Source of the DNA: Calliopum simillimum
Taxonomy: Eukaryota > Arthropoda > Insecta > Diptera > Lauxaniidae
Assembly (NCBI GenBank): GCA_951812925.1
Contig: OX638372.1
Coordinates: 1,054,001-1,118,000, forward strand
Direction: 5' to 3'
Length of the DNA stretch: 64,000 nt
The first letter of the stretch is position 1, and each line of letters begins with the position of its first letter. The notes under the pieces were generated by a model. That model made no database searches. It was not told where the DNA came from and saw only the letters and a list, made by a program, of their open reading frames with translations. Made by a program: the position numbers and the translations under genes. Positions 23,857 to 36,414 of the stretch are shown here, one piece after another.

Positions 23857-23867
23857 GTGTTTCAGAA

Positions 23868-25138
23868 AAGTACAAAAACCTCAGACATTAAAAAAAAAGT
23901 AATTTATTTTTAGTGTTACTTGATAGTATAAAAACCGTTTATAGCACAAATAGAAAAAAATTAATTTTTCTTTCATAAGTTGCAGAAAAATAAGAACCTC
24001 ATCTTGAAAAAAAAAAAAAAAAAAATTACAAAATCGAAAAAACCATCGGTTTTGACCAGCTCTACAAAGCGAATGATTTTTTCAAATGAACTTAAATTTT
24101 ATATCCTTAAGTATTGATCATTTGTTAATAAAACTGCATCATTAGATTTGCGAATTTCCACCACACCAAAATTGATTTTTGCAACCACTTTTGAGAAATG
24201 CAGCCAGTGTGCGTCAAATTTTTTTCCAGATATTGTTTACTGATCATTCAAATGATGTAAAAAAAAAAAAATTTCGCTCGTGACACTTCGACTAAATTTT
24301 GAGATAACCCCATTTCTAGTTGGGCCATTTTAATGCAACCAAATTTCGTACAAACGCTGGATGCAGCCGAATGGAGCATCCCTTGCAAGCAAAATTTTAA
24401 AACTGCTTCGGTGTAGGGTATTTCAGTTGTAGTCATGCCAAATATTGCAACCTTACTAGTTTAAGAACTCAAGTGGCTCAGTTAAAAAAATGCAGAGCAT
24501 CTATTTCAAATTAATATTTTTAGTTCTGAATCCTAAATAAGAAATTTTCACGCCAACCCATCAAAAAATATGATTTGGTAAAAAAAACTAATAGGCTTTT
24601 CCATCAGGAATTTCACGTGACGAATTTCAAATGTTATGGACCACCCTAATGTTCATTTATATGTGTAATGCTGCCAACTCTGGCCCGACAAAAGCAGTAC
24701 ATTTACCAGTGAAATACCCAGAAAATGGGATTCACAATATTTAAGTAATGTTAACAACTCTGGGCTTTCAAAAACTTACACTTATTTGAAAAATACCTTA
24801 AAAAAAGTAGTTCTTCACGATGTGGATACAACTTTTCCAGTTTATTGTTAAAAATATTTTTACGCCGCGCTTACGTTTTATCATTTTTAATAAAGAAAAT
24901 CACAACCACGATAACCACAAATATTAACTTAGCGGTAAAACAGGCATCTATGAACAGTTGACAGATAAATGACATAATTGATGACATGTCAGTGTTAGCA
25001 GTGTTGCCAGTGACTTCAGAGAAAAAAAAATGTATTTCAAACATGAGAAATGTATCAAAATGTGGTCAAAAAGAACTAAAATAAAGTAAAGCAAAATTTA
25101 CACAAAATAAAAAACAGTACAACAGTAGTACAAATTTT
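23868..25138. other. AT-rich non-coding stretch
   Basis: No gene. The phrase GGACCACCCTA followed by ATGTTCAT near 24640 looks like one end of a hAT-like MITE, but no partner end was found. CGGTGTAGGGTAT at 24409-24421 resembles an INE-like terminus. Confidence 0.5.
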
Positions 25139-25206
25139 GCCAGCAGTACAGACAGTTGAAAAGCAGTACTGTGCCAGCAGTACAGACAGTTGAAAAGCAG
25201 TACAGT
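25139..25206 (+). repeat. 34-bp tandem duplication
   Basis: Two adjacent copies of a unit beginning GCCAGCAGTACAGACAGTTG, starting at 25139 and 25173, are essentially identical. Confidence 0.9.
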
Positions 25207-28200
25207 TAGCAGCAAAATATGTATTTATGAATGTATGCGAATGCCAACACTTGCACATTTGCGTATGAGTGTCGAGTTCGTTTGTTTTGTCTGTGAAAAT
25301 CAATAATTATTTCATTTGACTTTTTTGTTTTTTTTTTTCTTTTTGTTGCATTCATTGTTGTTGGTGTTGCAATTTTTGTGCTTTTCTGCATTGTCGCTGT
25401 TGCTGCTCTGCAACTGATGTTTCTGTTGCTCCTACTATTAAGCTCAATGCTGCCAAGGCTGTTGTTATTGCTGTAGCTGTTGTTGTAGGAGTTTATTGCC
25501 GGAGTGTCAAAAGTCTTTCATGTCACATAACAAATGCATTCGCGCACACAACTGCCACTTAATTTTATTTATTATTGTAGTTGTTGTTGTTGTTGTTTCG
25601 GTCCCATTGCCACAGTTGTTGTTATTGCTGCCGGTGCTGCTTGTTGCCGTTGTTTGTTGTTTACCAAACCATAGTCCTCCATCTGTGGATTCCAACACCG
25701 AACGCCCAGGCTGTGCTTTGCGTGCCTGTGGCAATAATTTTAAAATAAACGACATTTTATGGTCGCGCGTTCTCATGCCGCACCGCAAGTCTTCCCGCCG
25801 TACCGCACCATGGAAAAAATTGTTATAAATAATAAATAAAATGAAATAAACGAAAACCGCACAAACACATTTCTCTGAATAACAATGCACGCGGTCATTA
25901 CCAACGGGCGCACAATACTTCCGATACGCTTCCAAATAAGCTGGACACTGCTGCCAATATCCTTTCCATTGCATATCTATGTCTGAATTAGCATGTCATT
26001 GTCAGATAGCAACCCACCCCTTAAATCACGAATTAGTGTTGCGAATAAGCAAAGTACAGCACAAGACTTCCTTCCCCCCAGTTCTAATGGAGCTTATAGT
26101 AAACTTTAAGTAGGACTTCTTACCTTGTTCCCTCGGAAGCTGAATGTATTACTTCACATTAGGTCCTTGATAACACAAATAAAATAAAAATACAAACACT
26201 TGAAGTGTGTGTCAGAGTGCGTCACCATATGTGTGCTGTATTCAGTTCAACTACAGGTGAAGGAAATGCGTGTGATAAACGTCTGAACCACAAATATTCA
26301 AAAATTCGCTCTGGAGGGTCAACTGTACGAATGTAGCGCCGTTTTAATTGGAAATCCATTTGATGCATCGCATCTGCTGATTAAAGTATTGACATTGAGA
26401 AAATCGAAATATGATCGGTTTGTTGGAAAAATACAATATTCCATTCTCATTGTAATGCAAGAACTTATGCGCTGAGATATTCCGGCTTGTACTTCAATTC
26501 GCTCCTGATATTGACTGCATTATTGGGTAGCCAAAGAGAAATATCAGTCATCATACACACGCATTGTAAGAAAATTTAAAAAGTTAAGATCTTAGCTTCA
26601 GCCACAATTTATAATTAATTTCCTCAATTAGTTGCACTCTTAACCTGGTTTGAACGTTGATCCCAAGCACTGCAGCTAAGTGGGGGCTAAAAAAGGGAAA
26701 AGACAACACAGAAAATGTAATCCAACGATGACTGTCATTGTCGTATGGCATATTGTACTTCGCTTGCATCAGTTGGTCCGGCGCCCACATAAATAGCAAT
26801 GCGTTGCAGTGCACATGCCCGCACACCTTAAAACCACAGTTCTGCCAACTGAATGCAGTTGACTTCATTTAATGTTTCCAAATGGATTTATGAAAGAAAA
26901 GAGAAAGGCTCAGCGTACCGCACCCTTCATCTCTTTCTTGGTAAAATCGATTAACGACAATTTGTTCACAATTAACTTGTATCGATCTCGATCCATTCAC
27001 TCTTCACACGAAACCAATCTGGATTTGTTGGCTAAGGTGCGGTTGATTTAGCAATGGTTTTAAAGAAAATTTGATATAAATCAAAATAAGTTCAATTTTA
27101 GATTGTTGACAATCATCTACTTACATTGTAATACATACGCGTATATACATTGTTCTTGTTGTTTTTACAAGAAAGCCGCACAGGAAAATGCTTTCATTAG
27201 TAGGGAATATAATCCCTATTACTATAAGCTTTGTTAAAGTGTATTTGGTTTTAAAGATATAAAAGGATTTTGCAAAGTTATGAATCTTTGAAGTTGATAT
27301 TTAAAATTTTTTCCCATTTTTTGACTTTGGCAGCCATTTTAGTATGAAAAAGTTTCCATTTACATGCTTGTTTGGAGAACGACTAAGAATCCTAAATTAT
27401 TTTATATCATTTCCCAACACTTAAAATATTGAAATAAATTTAGTATCTCTATTTTGCAAATTTAGCTTAAGCTAATTCTCAAATTTTGGTTATAAAAGAA
27501 TGTGTAATAGAATATTCTCTCTCTTGTTCATTCGCGCTTACAGCATATGAACTTTAAGTTGAATTTTCGCGTTCTATTTTTCGGCAAAAAATAAGTAACA
27601 AAATAGCTTGTTACTTTAACAGTGCTCCTTTATAATTTTTTCTTCAAATTTCCGTAAATTCCGTGGAACAATTATTCCACCAATTTTTTTAATTCGAAGT
27701 CAGGAAAAAATACAAAAATTTCGTTATATAATGACTGCGAATAACATGGTAAAATAATCCTCAAAAATTGGCTGATAAGATACCGAAGCACTTGGCAAAA
27801 CTAAAAATGAATTTGAATTGCTTGTAATTAGTTGGCACAAAATGAATTTCATTTGAATTAAAGCCATTTTGCGTTGCATTTACTTGGCTCACGAAACATT
27901 TTCAATGCGCCAATGCGCTTGTAAGATGGTTTTTCTCCCTCCACTTGGATTCGGTTTGGTTTGATTTTTATGGAGCTCATATAAGTAGGCTAATAACGAG
28001 GTTGTTGCCAGTAATTTTGCGAGCAGATTTAAATCACTAGAAGCCATTCGAGTTTATGTACACGACGAAGAAGCTGAAACAGGGACAGCAGCAGTGACAT
28101 TAGAGAATTTATTACATCAGCGCATCCGTGCACAATTGATTTATTGAGTTAAAGTATCGAAAATCTGTTGAAATCACATCCAATGTGAGTTTACATCCAC

Positions 28201-31200
28201 CCACCTTACTTTGCAAACCATAGCGCCAGTGTATTTAGGTACCCCACTATTTTCCTCCTTTTTTTCGCCCGTACGGTTTTTGCATAAAATCAAATTTCTT
28301 TATGAAGTTATTTGGCGTTCCTTCTGTTGTGACGAATAAAAATGAAAGCAAAAGGAGCGAAATTTCGATTAATCCATGATTTCAAAATTATATGCACTCA
28401 TAAATATTTATGTGGCTCCCCTGTTTTATTTTATTTCATTTTTATGCCATGCACTCGTGGAATAAACTCATCTTTGTCATTGGCAGAGTTCTCGTCGTCG
28501 TTGTCATTGCCGATGTCCTTTCATTTCTTGGTCTACTCTCGAATCCTGCTCCTGCTCCTGCTGCTGTTTGTCACTTGGTGCCTGCGTGTTGGTTGCGTTC
28601 GTTCGATTCGCTTATCCATTGGGTTTAATCTTTAAAATATTCAATTGGGTGCACCCAGTGACTGAATATCACGACAACAACAGCACTGAAACCAACAACT
28701 TCACCAGCAACACTTGGATTCTCCACTTGGAAAGCAAATAAAAAAAATATAACAACAACAACAACAACAAATTCAATATCGATCCGCATGTAAAAAAGCA
28801 ATTTATATGTTAAACCACGAGCAAGTTGGTATCTGCTTTTAGGTTTTTTAGGAATCATTATTTACATTGTCACCGGGAAGACAATTGGCGGGAAGGTATT
28901 TAGAGTGTTGTTTTTGTTGTTGTTGTTGTTTTCCTCCTTGTGGCATTTAAGCTTATGGTGCCAATAACCAGCACGAATGTCGATCGATAAGCTAAAAATA
29001 CCTAAATCAAATAAATGCTGCAAGAATGTTTAATACTGCGGGTTAGGAAGTTACTGCTGGGAAGCAAAAGAAGAAGTTACTCAATCGAGTAATTCCACGA
29101 GGAAAAATATTTCACTTTAATTGCATGATTGATTTACAAATGAATGGGTGGTGACTCGTTAAATCCAAACAAGTAGGTTTGTTTAGTGATGAGACAAAAC
29201 ACTCGTGCACATAAGGGACTTCTTAGGCTGTTAAATATGAAAAGGAATATGCGCGCAAATACTCACTTGCGATTTTCTATAGCATTAATTTCAATACAGC
29301 GGAGGATTCCTTATGTGAATTTCTGATTGTCTGAGCAAAATATTGTTGCACTGTTGTTGATTTAAAGTTACCCTTCCTTTCAGCGATAATGAGGGAAAAA
29401 TCCTCCAAAATCCGTTAAGTAAACTAAAGTAAACAAATGAACTTGAGGCGTGTCGTACACAAAAGTTACTCCTTATGTTGAACATTAGCATTTCAGTAGT
29501 CACCCACATATTTTCTGCTTTATTGTCACAGAAGCACCAACGTGATTTTCGCCTATTAAAATTGCAACTTCAACACATGCACATGAAATCAACATAAAAT
29601 GAAAACTACAACATTTTACGATACCCATGGTTATGACTAAAAAAATAAAAAGGGAATTGCCTTTTTATGACTTTTTCATTAGTTCGGGCTAAAAAAAAAA
29701 AATTCATTTTAACATGAGACGCCGAAAAAATGCCAACTAAATTCTAATCCCAAATTAACAACAAAAAAAGTTATGACGTGGACACATTTGCCGGTGACAG
29801 TTGATGTGCACGCAGAAACCCCCCACCTATCCAGAAACAGTAAGCCCCTATTTGCTGTGACTCAACAACACCCACATATGCTGATCTACCCCATTCAACT
29901 GGCCAAAATAAAAGTTTATTGCAAAAAGGCGCTCAAATAAGCATAAACAGCAAAAAAAAAAAAGTGGAGCATCATTGTTGAAATTGTGAAAATTGACAAG
30001 TTTCGAAGCCTGACAGCTGCTGAGTTTAGAAGCAAACAAACAAACAACGAACAAAACTGTATGTTCTGGGTGTTTGTTGGCATTTCGTTTGTCGCCTGTG
30101 CCGCCATTATGTTTGACACATTTCGCCGTCCTTTGATAAAGCTTTCTGTGGGTGCAAGAGGTGTGTTTGTTAAAATTTGATGAAAAAGGTTTTTAAGACA
30201 ACCCTAAAAATAAACCGACCATGTTAGCATTTTGTGATCCTTAACCCAGTGACTTTTATTATAATTGTATAGTCCTCCTTGATTTGTACAGTGAGTTATA
30301 GTTAATATTTGTTGCCTGTAAAGGTGGGCCAGTAAAAAATGTCAGTTTCTTCGGGATGCTTAATTACTATAAATTCTTTTGAAATTCAAGAATACCTTCC
30401 TGTGACTTTTAATAGTCGGTTATAGACGCATAGAACCTTCTAATTTCTAATCAGAATATGGTTCTTTCACTCCATATCAGGATTCTTATGTAGATCAACT
30501 TGCTTCAATGTTCAAAAATCGCCGGATTACTCCTTTTCTACTATTATACTTTTTAAGTACTTGAATTATATTGAAAAAGCCCTGATATTATCTTAACTTT
30601 AACCACCTGAACGTTTGATGATTTTATAATAAATCAAGCAATATTGTTCTTTGGTAAAGGGCGGAAATATTCTTTGGCATTTAAGGAGACAAGCAAATTT
30701 AGAAACCTAAGTAAATGATGTTAAGTTACCGCTTTCACTTTGTATCTACTGATACAACAATTTGAAATTTTCATATTTAATTGCACATGCAAGATAACAA
30801 TTCTTATTGTGAAACTCAAATTCGGGTTTGTTGTCGGAAATAGTGGGAGGCAGGACCGAAATGTTGATGATGATGTTTGTTTGTATTTGTTGTACTGCCT
30901 TAAAGTAACTTCTTGTTGACTTGCAAACAAACTCAAATGTTTAAGTATCGAACCCGTGGGACACTTTTGCCTTTGTCCTTCTTTATCTGTTTGTAAAAAC
31001 ATGGCCTTTGTTGTTGCTCGTATTCATCTACTTTTCTTGAAGTGATTTTATAATGAATTCTCGTTTCATTAAGTTTTGTTTGTTTAATGTCGATGTTGTA
31101 TTAGTTGTTGTTGTTGTTGTTATTGTTTAATCAGGTTCTACTCTATTTGTTCTCATTAAATATTTGGAATCTTTTGATTTTACATTTTAAAAGCCTAAGC

Positions 31201-32390
31201 CCTTGGGTACAGAGTGGTTTCACCACACAAGGACATTTTTAAAGAGTATCGTCAGAACAGTTTGCACGCATAATATATGCTTCCTTTCATAAAGTAATAT
31301 TGAAAATTTAATTTTCCGTTAAATTCATTTTCTTCGCACTAGCAAAAATATTTACATAGAAGATTCTGTTGCAATACCGTTTGAGATTCAAAGTGTCCAG
31401 CAGTGGGCTGGTCAAGTTCTTAGATGTAAGTATTTTTATCAAAGCTTTAAATTTTGAATGACAAAAATACCAAAACAAATTGTGTACTTTAAAGAGAAAT
31501 TGTGGTTTTAAATCATTAAACAATTTAAAAGTTTACTTAGTTGCGACGACCTCATGCCATACGTTTACCCGCATTATTTTTAATGATTCACCACCTCCTT
31601 TTGGACTGCATAATTTAACACATGTAAACTGGCAGCTCAAACGCAACCACAAAACGAACCCAACGAAGCGAAACCCTCTAGGCAGAGTAGAGAATAAAAA
31701 GAAAAATGTCGATGAAAATGTGAGGTCTGAAGGGACTAATTAAAAAGTTGTCACAGTTGTCAGCTCGTTCCAACACTGTGTTTAACAATGCAGTCCGGCG
31801 CTTCCGAATGAGTTGTATGATGACCACGCGTCAAGTAACCATCCACCTTCATCCGAACGTTTGCATAAAGTATTTCTGGGATTAACATTATTTCGCATAT
31901 AAATTAGATAAGGTACTAACAACAACAACAACAGCGCCAACAAAAACAACAATAACTTCAATAACAGGAACATTCGACCGCAAATTTATTTGCAGTATCC
32001 ACCGCCTTTTCGACAAACATTTGCAAATGTTGAGGTCATGTTAAATAAAACTTTTCCAACATTCGCCCATATTTTTTGGGATCAGTCGGGCAGCACCGAC
32101 CGCTGCGGTGTTGAGCTTATTTTAGGCGTTCAATTTGAAGTTTTAAATCACACGGAATTTACATTTCAATGTTGGCATAGTTAACACACACGTATGCATG
32201 TGCAGCAATACCAACAAACATCTCACATTTTGCTAAACAAATACAAATACACAAGCAAAATACACATACGGTTACATATCTATATACATAGGAACCTTAA
32301 TAACCGCCAAAACCACTATTGTGAGTTCTGAGCCCACGCCAAAAGTTGATACTGTCAGTTGGTCAGTCAGTCCGCCTGTACGTCATATTT
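25207..32390. other. Long non-coding stretch with microsatellites
   Basis: No recognisable gene, RNA or bounded mobile element in about 7 kb. GTT/CTG-rich sequence covers about 25330-25660, and CAA or GTT runs lie near 28751-28770, 28916-28932 and 31104-31122. Open frames of 60-155 codons here are driven by these repeats (poly-Val/Leu or poly-Thr readings). The region could be intron or intergenic spacer. Confidence 0.5.
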
Positions 32391-32878
32391 AGGGTTACCA
32401 GATTCAAATTGGGTTTCACCTGGACTTTTGTAGAAAAAGTCTTGATTTTTCTGGATATTCAAAAAAAACTCTGGACTTTTTTTGGTCGTTTATTGAAGCG
32501 AAACACTTTGCACGAGAACCGATGAATGAAAATATATATCCCATATTCCTTCCTAAAAACATAATTCGTCTTCATTGATAATTGCCGACATGGTTGAATT
32601 TTCCGCAACAAACTCCCACAATTTTTTTTTTTTTTTCAAGTAGATATTTTCTTGCCTTTGCAAAATAAGGTTAATCATTTTTTTAAGTGGCCAGCTATAC
32701 ATTAGTCGATCTAAAACAGGAAATAATGCCATCGAGTTGGCTTAAATTTTTATATTTGAGTTTCTCATTTCATTTGCTTGTTTAGAATTCTGTCTGGACA
32801 TATTTCTGTTTATCTGGACTCTGGACATAAGACTAAAATTCTGGACAATTCAGACGAATCCAGACAATCTGGCAACCA
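32391..32878. repeat. Possible MITE with GGTTRCCAGATT ends
   Basis: GGGTTACCAGATT at the left is matched by AATCTGGCAACC at the right (inverted, one mismatch over 12 bp). CTGGAC and GTCCAG motifs are frequent in both halves. No convincing target duplication. Confidence 0.35.
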
Positions 32879-34085
32879 TGGTTAGGTTGGCATTTGCATT
32901 ACAAGCCACGCGAATGAAATCATCGTATAGTGATGCGTTGCCTCACATCAGATTCTTCTAAATAGTGATATGAAATATACCATGAAACAAGGTACCGATT
33001 TCATCAAGTTTCAGAAGAAGCAGAAACCTTTAAAAAATTGCTAGTTGTTAAATCACCTGTGACCCAGAGTAATATGGCATCATATCATGCGGATATGGCA
33101 CCCTAACTGACCTTTGCGTTTTTTTGCATATTTGTTGCATGTTTTCGTATAAGATAAACATTTTTGAAGGATTAAAGAATAAATTGGTTTTTTATTTTCC
33201 TTAAAAATCTTTTTTAATTTCGGTTTTACAGCTGTTCAACTAAAAAGGAGCTATCTCACCCGAATTTACCGTTTGAAAAATAAAGTCAGCCGTTTGGACT
33301 CGCAATTTTTTTTTTTAATCCTGCACATCAGAAATTATTACAACTACAGCCAATTGAACCACCTCATCACGAAATCTCTCTCGCGTCTAAATTATATATT
33401 GTCCATAATCAAATGCTACGAAAACTGCAAATACTGAAATTCAAGGGGGTGCCATATCTCCTGGGTGTGCCATATTTCCCTAGGAGCAAAAATATTACAT
33501 TGCATTTTCTTTCGTGCAGCAAAACCGGTCGTTTGATTATTTTTTGACTAATTTACTGACCATATGTTAGGCCATATGCTCAAAAGAGCAAGAGCAAATG
33601 AGCTACATAGTGGTTTTCTTGAAAACAAAATGGTGTTAGAAAGTTATACCAATAATATGAAGTAACTCTGGCCTAAGAGTAACGATATATGTAACCTGTT
33701 TTGTGAAAACATTAAAAATTTAAAAATTTTTTTGCCCATTGAAATGACAGTCCGTGGGCTTCGTGTATTTAATGTTTAGATCGAGTAGGACAAAATTTTG
33801 AGAGTGGGGAATTATGGTGGTGGGGCGTTTACCGTTCAAGCTATCACAAAGTCATGGATTTCAGGTTAGAAAAAAATTTTTAAATACAACCTTGGTTTTC
33901 ATTCGAATTAAAAGTTTTTAATATGTTAAAAGTATAAAAAATGCTGTCGGACAAAAATGTTGGGGCGTTTGACGAGTTGGACACGACAAATATGCCAAAG
34001 TTACAAAATAAAAAAATGTATTACCACAGAGCCAACTTTTACAGAATTGATAAATAAAAATATTCAAAATCAAGTGCTAAGATTG
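32879..34085. other. Non-coding stretch with a short inverted pair
   Basis: GATATGGCACCC near 33093 and its exact inverse GGGTGCCATATC near 33448 bracket about 365 bp. Nothing else is recognised. Confidence 0.4.
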
Positions 34086-34781
34086 TCATAAAAAAATATT
34101 GGGGCATAACGATAGTCGGAAAAAAAATGTCATTTTAATTAACAAAAAAGTGAGTGAACGAGCACTAAAATAAAAAAAATTGTTCACCGACCCCCACTAA
34201 GTCTACTTCTCCAATATTTCTCTCAAACATACTACCCCCTTTTGTCCACCTCTTAAGGCAGCTCCCATACAAAATGTTGATTAAAACATCAAAAAAAAAA
34301 ATTCCTCATTGCCGGAAAAAATGTTTAAAGACCCGCATTAATTTTTCTCTTCAAAATTTTTTCGAGCATACACTATTCTTTTTTTCTTCCCCTTACGGGA
34401 GCTCCCATACAAAATTTAGATAGAAATATCAATTTTGTATGGGAGGCTCCTTAAGGGGTTGATAAAAGGGGGTATGTTTGAGAGAAATATTGAAAAGGAA
34501 AAATAAGTGGAAGTCGGTAAACATTTTGTACTCTCCCGGCAATGAGGAATTTTTGTTGATGTTTTTATCAACATTTTGTATGGGAGCCCCCTCAAGAAGT
34601 GGAAAAAAGTGGGTAGTATGGTTGAGAGAAATATTGGAGAGGTAAACTTAGTGGGGGTCGGTGAACATTTTTTCCTCTCCCGGCAACGAAGAATATTTTA
34701 GTGCTCGTTCATTCACTTTTTTGTTAATTAAAATGACATTTTTTGTCCGACTATCGTTATGCCCCAATATTTTTGTCTGAC
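34086..34781. repeat. ~700-bp foldback (long inverted repeat)
   Basis: The two halves are near mirror images around about 34432. AATATTGGGGCATAACGATA at the left returns inverted near 34751-34770. CATTTTAATTAACAAAAAAG, GAACGAGCACTAAAAT, TTCACCGACCCCCACTAAG and ATTCCTCATTGCCGG all recur inverted in order. An inner hairpin uses CTCCCATACAAAATT and its inverse beside the centre. No coding frame spans it. The transcript would fold into a long hairpin. Confidence 0.85.
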
Positions 34782-35085
34782 AAAGTTACCACTTGATTTT
34801 GAGACTTTTTCTCAAAGACCGCTTTAACGATTCACATGAAATTTACACCACATAGCCTTTATATTAATGAGCATAATGAGGATTATAAAACTTTTATTTG
34901 GGATACATATTTAAGGTGGACCTCACACAAAACTTTTTTCTTAATTAAAGAGCACAACTTATTAGCCGATTGCTTATTAATTAATTGGATATATAGTGGA
35001 CATACACATGATGTTATCATATTATATGAATAAATCAGGAACAAATATCAGATACAATTGGAAAAGAAAAGCAAATCTATGAATA

Positions 35086-35972
35086 ACACAGGTTTACAAA
35101 AAAAAAATGCCATGGCGTTTTGACAAGACTATGTGTTTCCTAGGGACTTTGACGTCCTGAATCCGAATCCCGGGTCAGTTTTTTTCTAGAACGTCTGCGA
35201 AAAAAGATTTCAAGGTCATACGGAGGTCAAAATGGGGTTCATGTGTCGTTTAGTGATAAATTCGCTAAAACTCTGAAACTAATTTTTAATCATTGAGCCT
35301 TTAGGTCTTAAAAAGAATATGTGATCAAAAAGGGTATTTCGGACCTAGTTTCGGAGATATAGCCATCGGAAGATTAGAATATATATCTTGTATGAAAACC
35401 ACTATAAGTTGGGAAACCCTGGAGGGATTTGGAAAATATTGGTGTCATATGAAAGGTATTTTATTGTTGTTGTTATTGTTGTTGTTGTTTTTGCTGTTGT
35501 TGATTTATTTGTTGTTGTTATTGAAAAATTTCACAAAATTTCGAAAAAGCTCATATCTCGAAAACTATGAATCCAATTGAAAATATGCTCAAAACATTTT
35601 TATAGGCTGTCAAAATACCTTTCAAATGAAACCAATATTTACGAATCCATCCAGGGGTTTCCAACTTATAGCGGTTTTACTAGAAGATATATCCGGATTT
35701 TCCCACGGCTATATCTCCGAAACTAGGTCGGAGATACCCTTTTGGATCAAATATTCTTTTTAAAGACTAAGAACACAATGATAAAAAATAAGTTTCAGAA
35801 TTTTAGCGAATTTATCACTTAACGACATATGACCTACATATGACCTTGAAATATTATTTCGCAGACGTTCTGGAAAAAAACGGACCCGGGATTCAGATTT
35901 TGGACGTCAAAGTCGCTAGGAAACACATAGTCTGGGCAAAACGCCATGACATTTTTTTTTGTAAACCTGTGT
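35086..35972. repeat. 887-bp foldback with microsatellite loop
   Basis: The left arm (35086 to about 35461) starts ACACAGGTTTACAAAAAAAA; the right arm (about 35615-35972) ends with the inverse, TTGTAAACCTGTGT. Internal blocks pair in order: AACACATAGTC, GAACGTCTGCG, GTGATAAATTCGCTAAA, GATATAGCC or GGCTATATCTCCGAAAC, and AAAGGTATTTT. The loop holds a GTT microsatellite (about 35463-35526). No clear target duplication. Open frames here are repeat-driven. Confidence 0.85.
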
Positions 35973-36272
35973 AATCGTCACAATTTTCAACATCACCATC
36001 GTCTGCTCAACATCAGTGGTGTTACACCGGCTATGTCAATTCAGCTCGTGGCGCCTTTCGTGAAAACTGCGAAAAATTCAAATTTCATGTTTTTTGTATA
36101 TTTTTTTTAAATTCGTAGTTCTCTCCGCTCTGCCTGAGCTGTGATATCCTGCAATAAACGTGGTGCCGTAATCCTGCGGATGAAGGCATCAATTTAGTTT
36201 ATTTTTGCCAGGTACATGTGCTTTTGTGTGCGCGTATTTCTGTTTGCTGTTGCGGTTGTAGTTTAGGCACAT
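35973..36272. other. Non-coding spacer
   Basis: Nothing recognised between the foldback and the minisatellite region. Confidence 0.5.
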
Positions 36273-36414
36273 ATGTACGTACCCAATGGGGAATGGAGCG
36301 CATCAATAGCGCTTCTGAAGCGCTCTAAAGCAGCAGTGAAGCGCTTCTCTCTCGTTGCCAAAAGCGCTGAAATTAACATTGGCATGTCATTGGAACGATT
36401 GGCTTCGCTCTCTC

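Noticed and set aside
24620..24660. End of another hAT-like MITE (GGACCACCCTA then ATGTTCAT)
   Set aside because: No partner end or matching upstream ATGTTCAT flank was found in the window, so it cannot be bounded.
25496..25974. Open frames of 110 and 155 codons with poly-Val/Leu or poly-Thr
   Set aside because: Their length comes from a GTT/CTG microsatellite and not from protein constraint.
28342..28635. 97-codon hydrophobic frame that could be read as a membrane protein
   Set aside because: Pyrimidine-rich, low-complexity DNA; an overlapping frame is equally hydrophobic. No signal peptide or family features.
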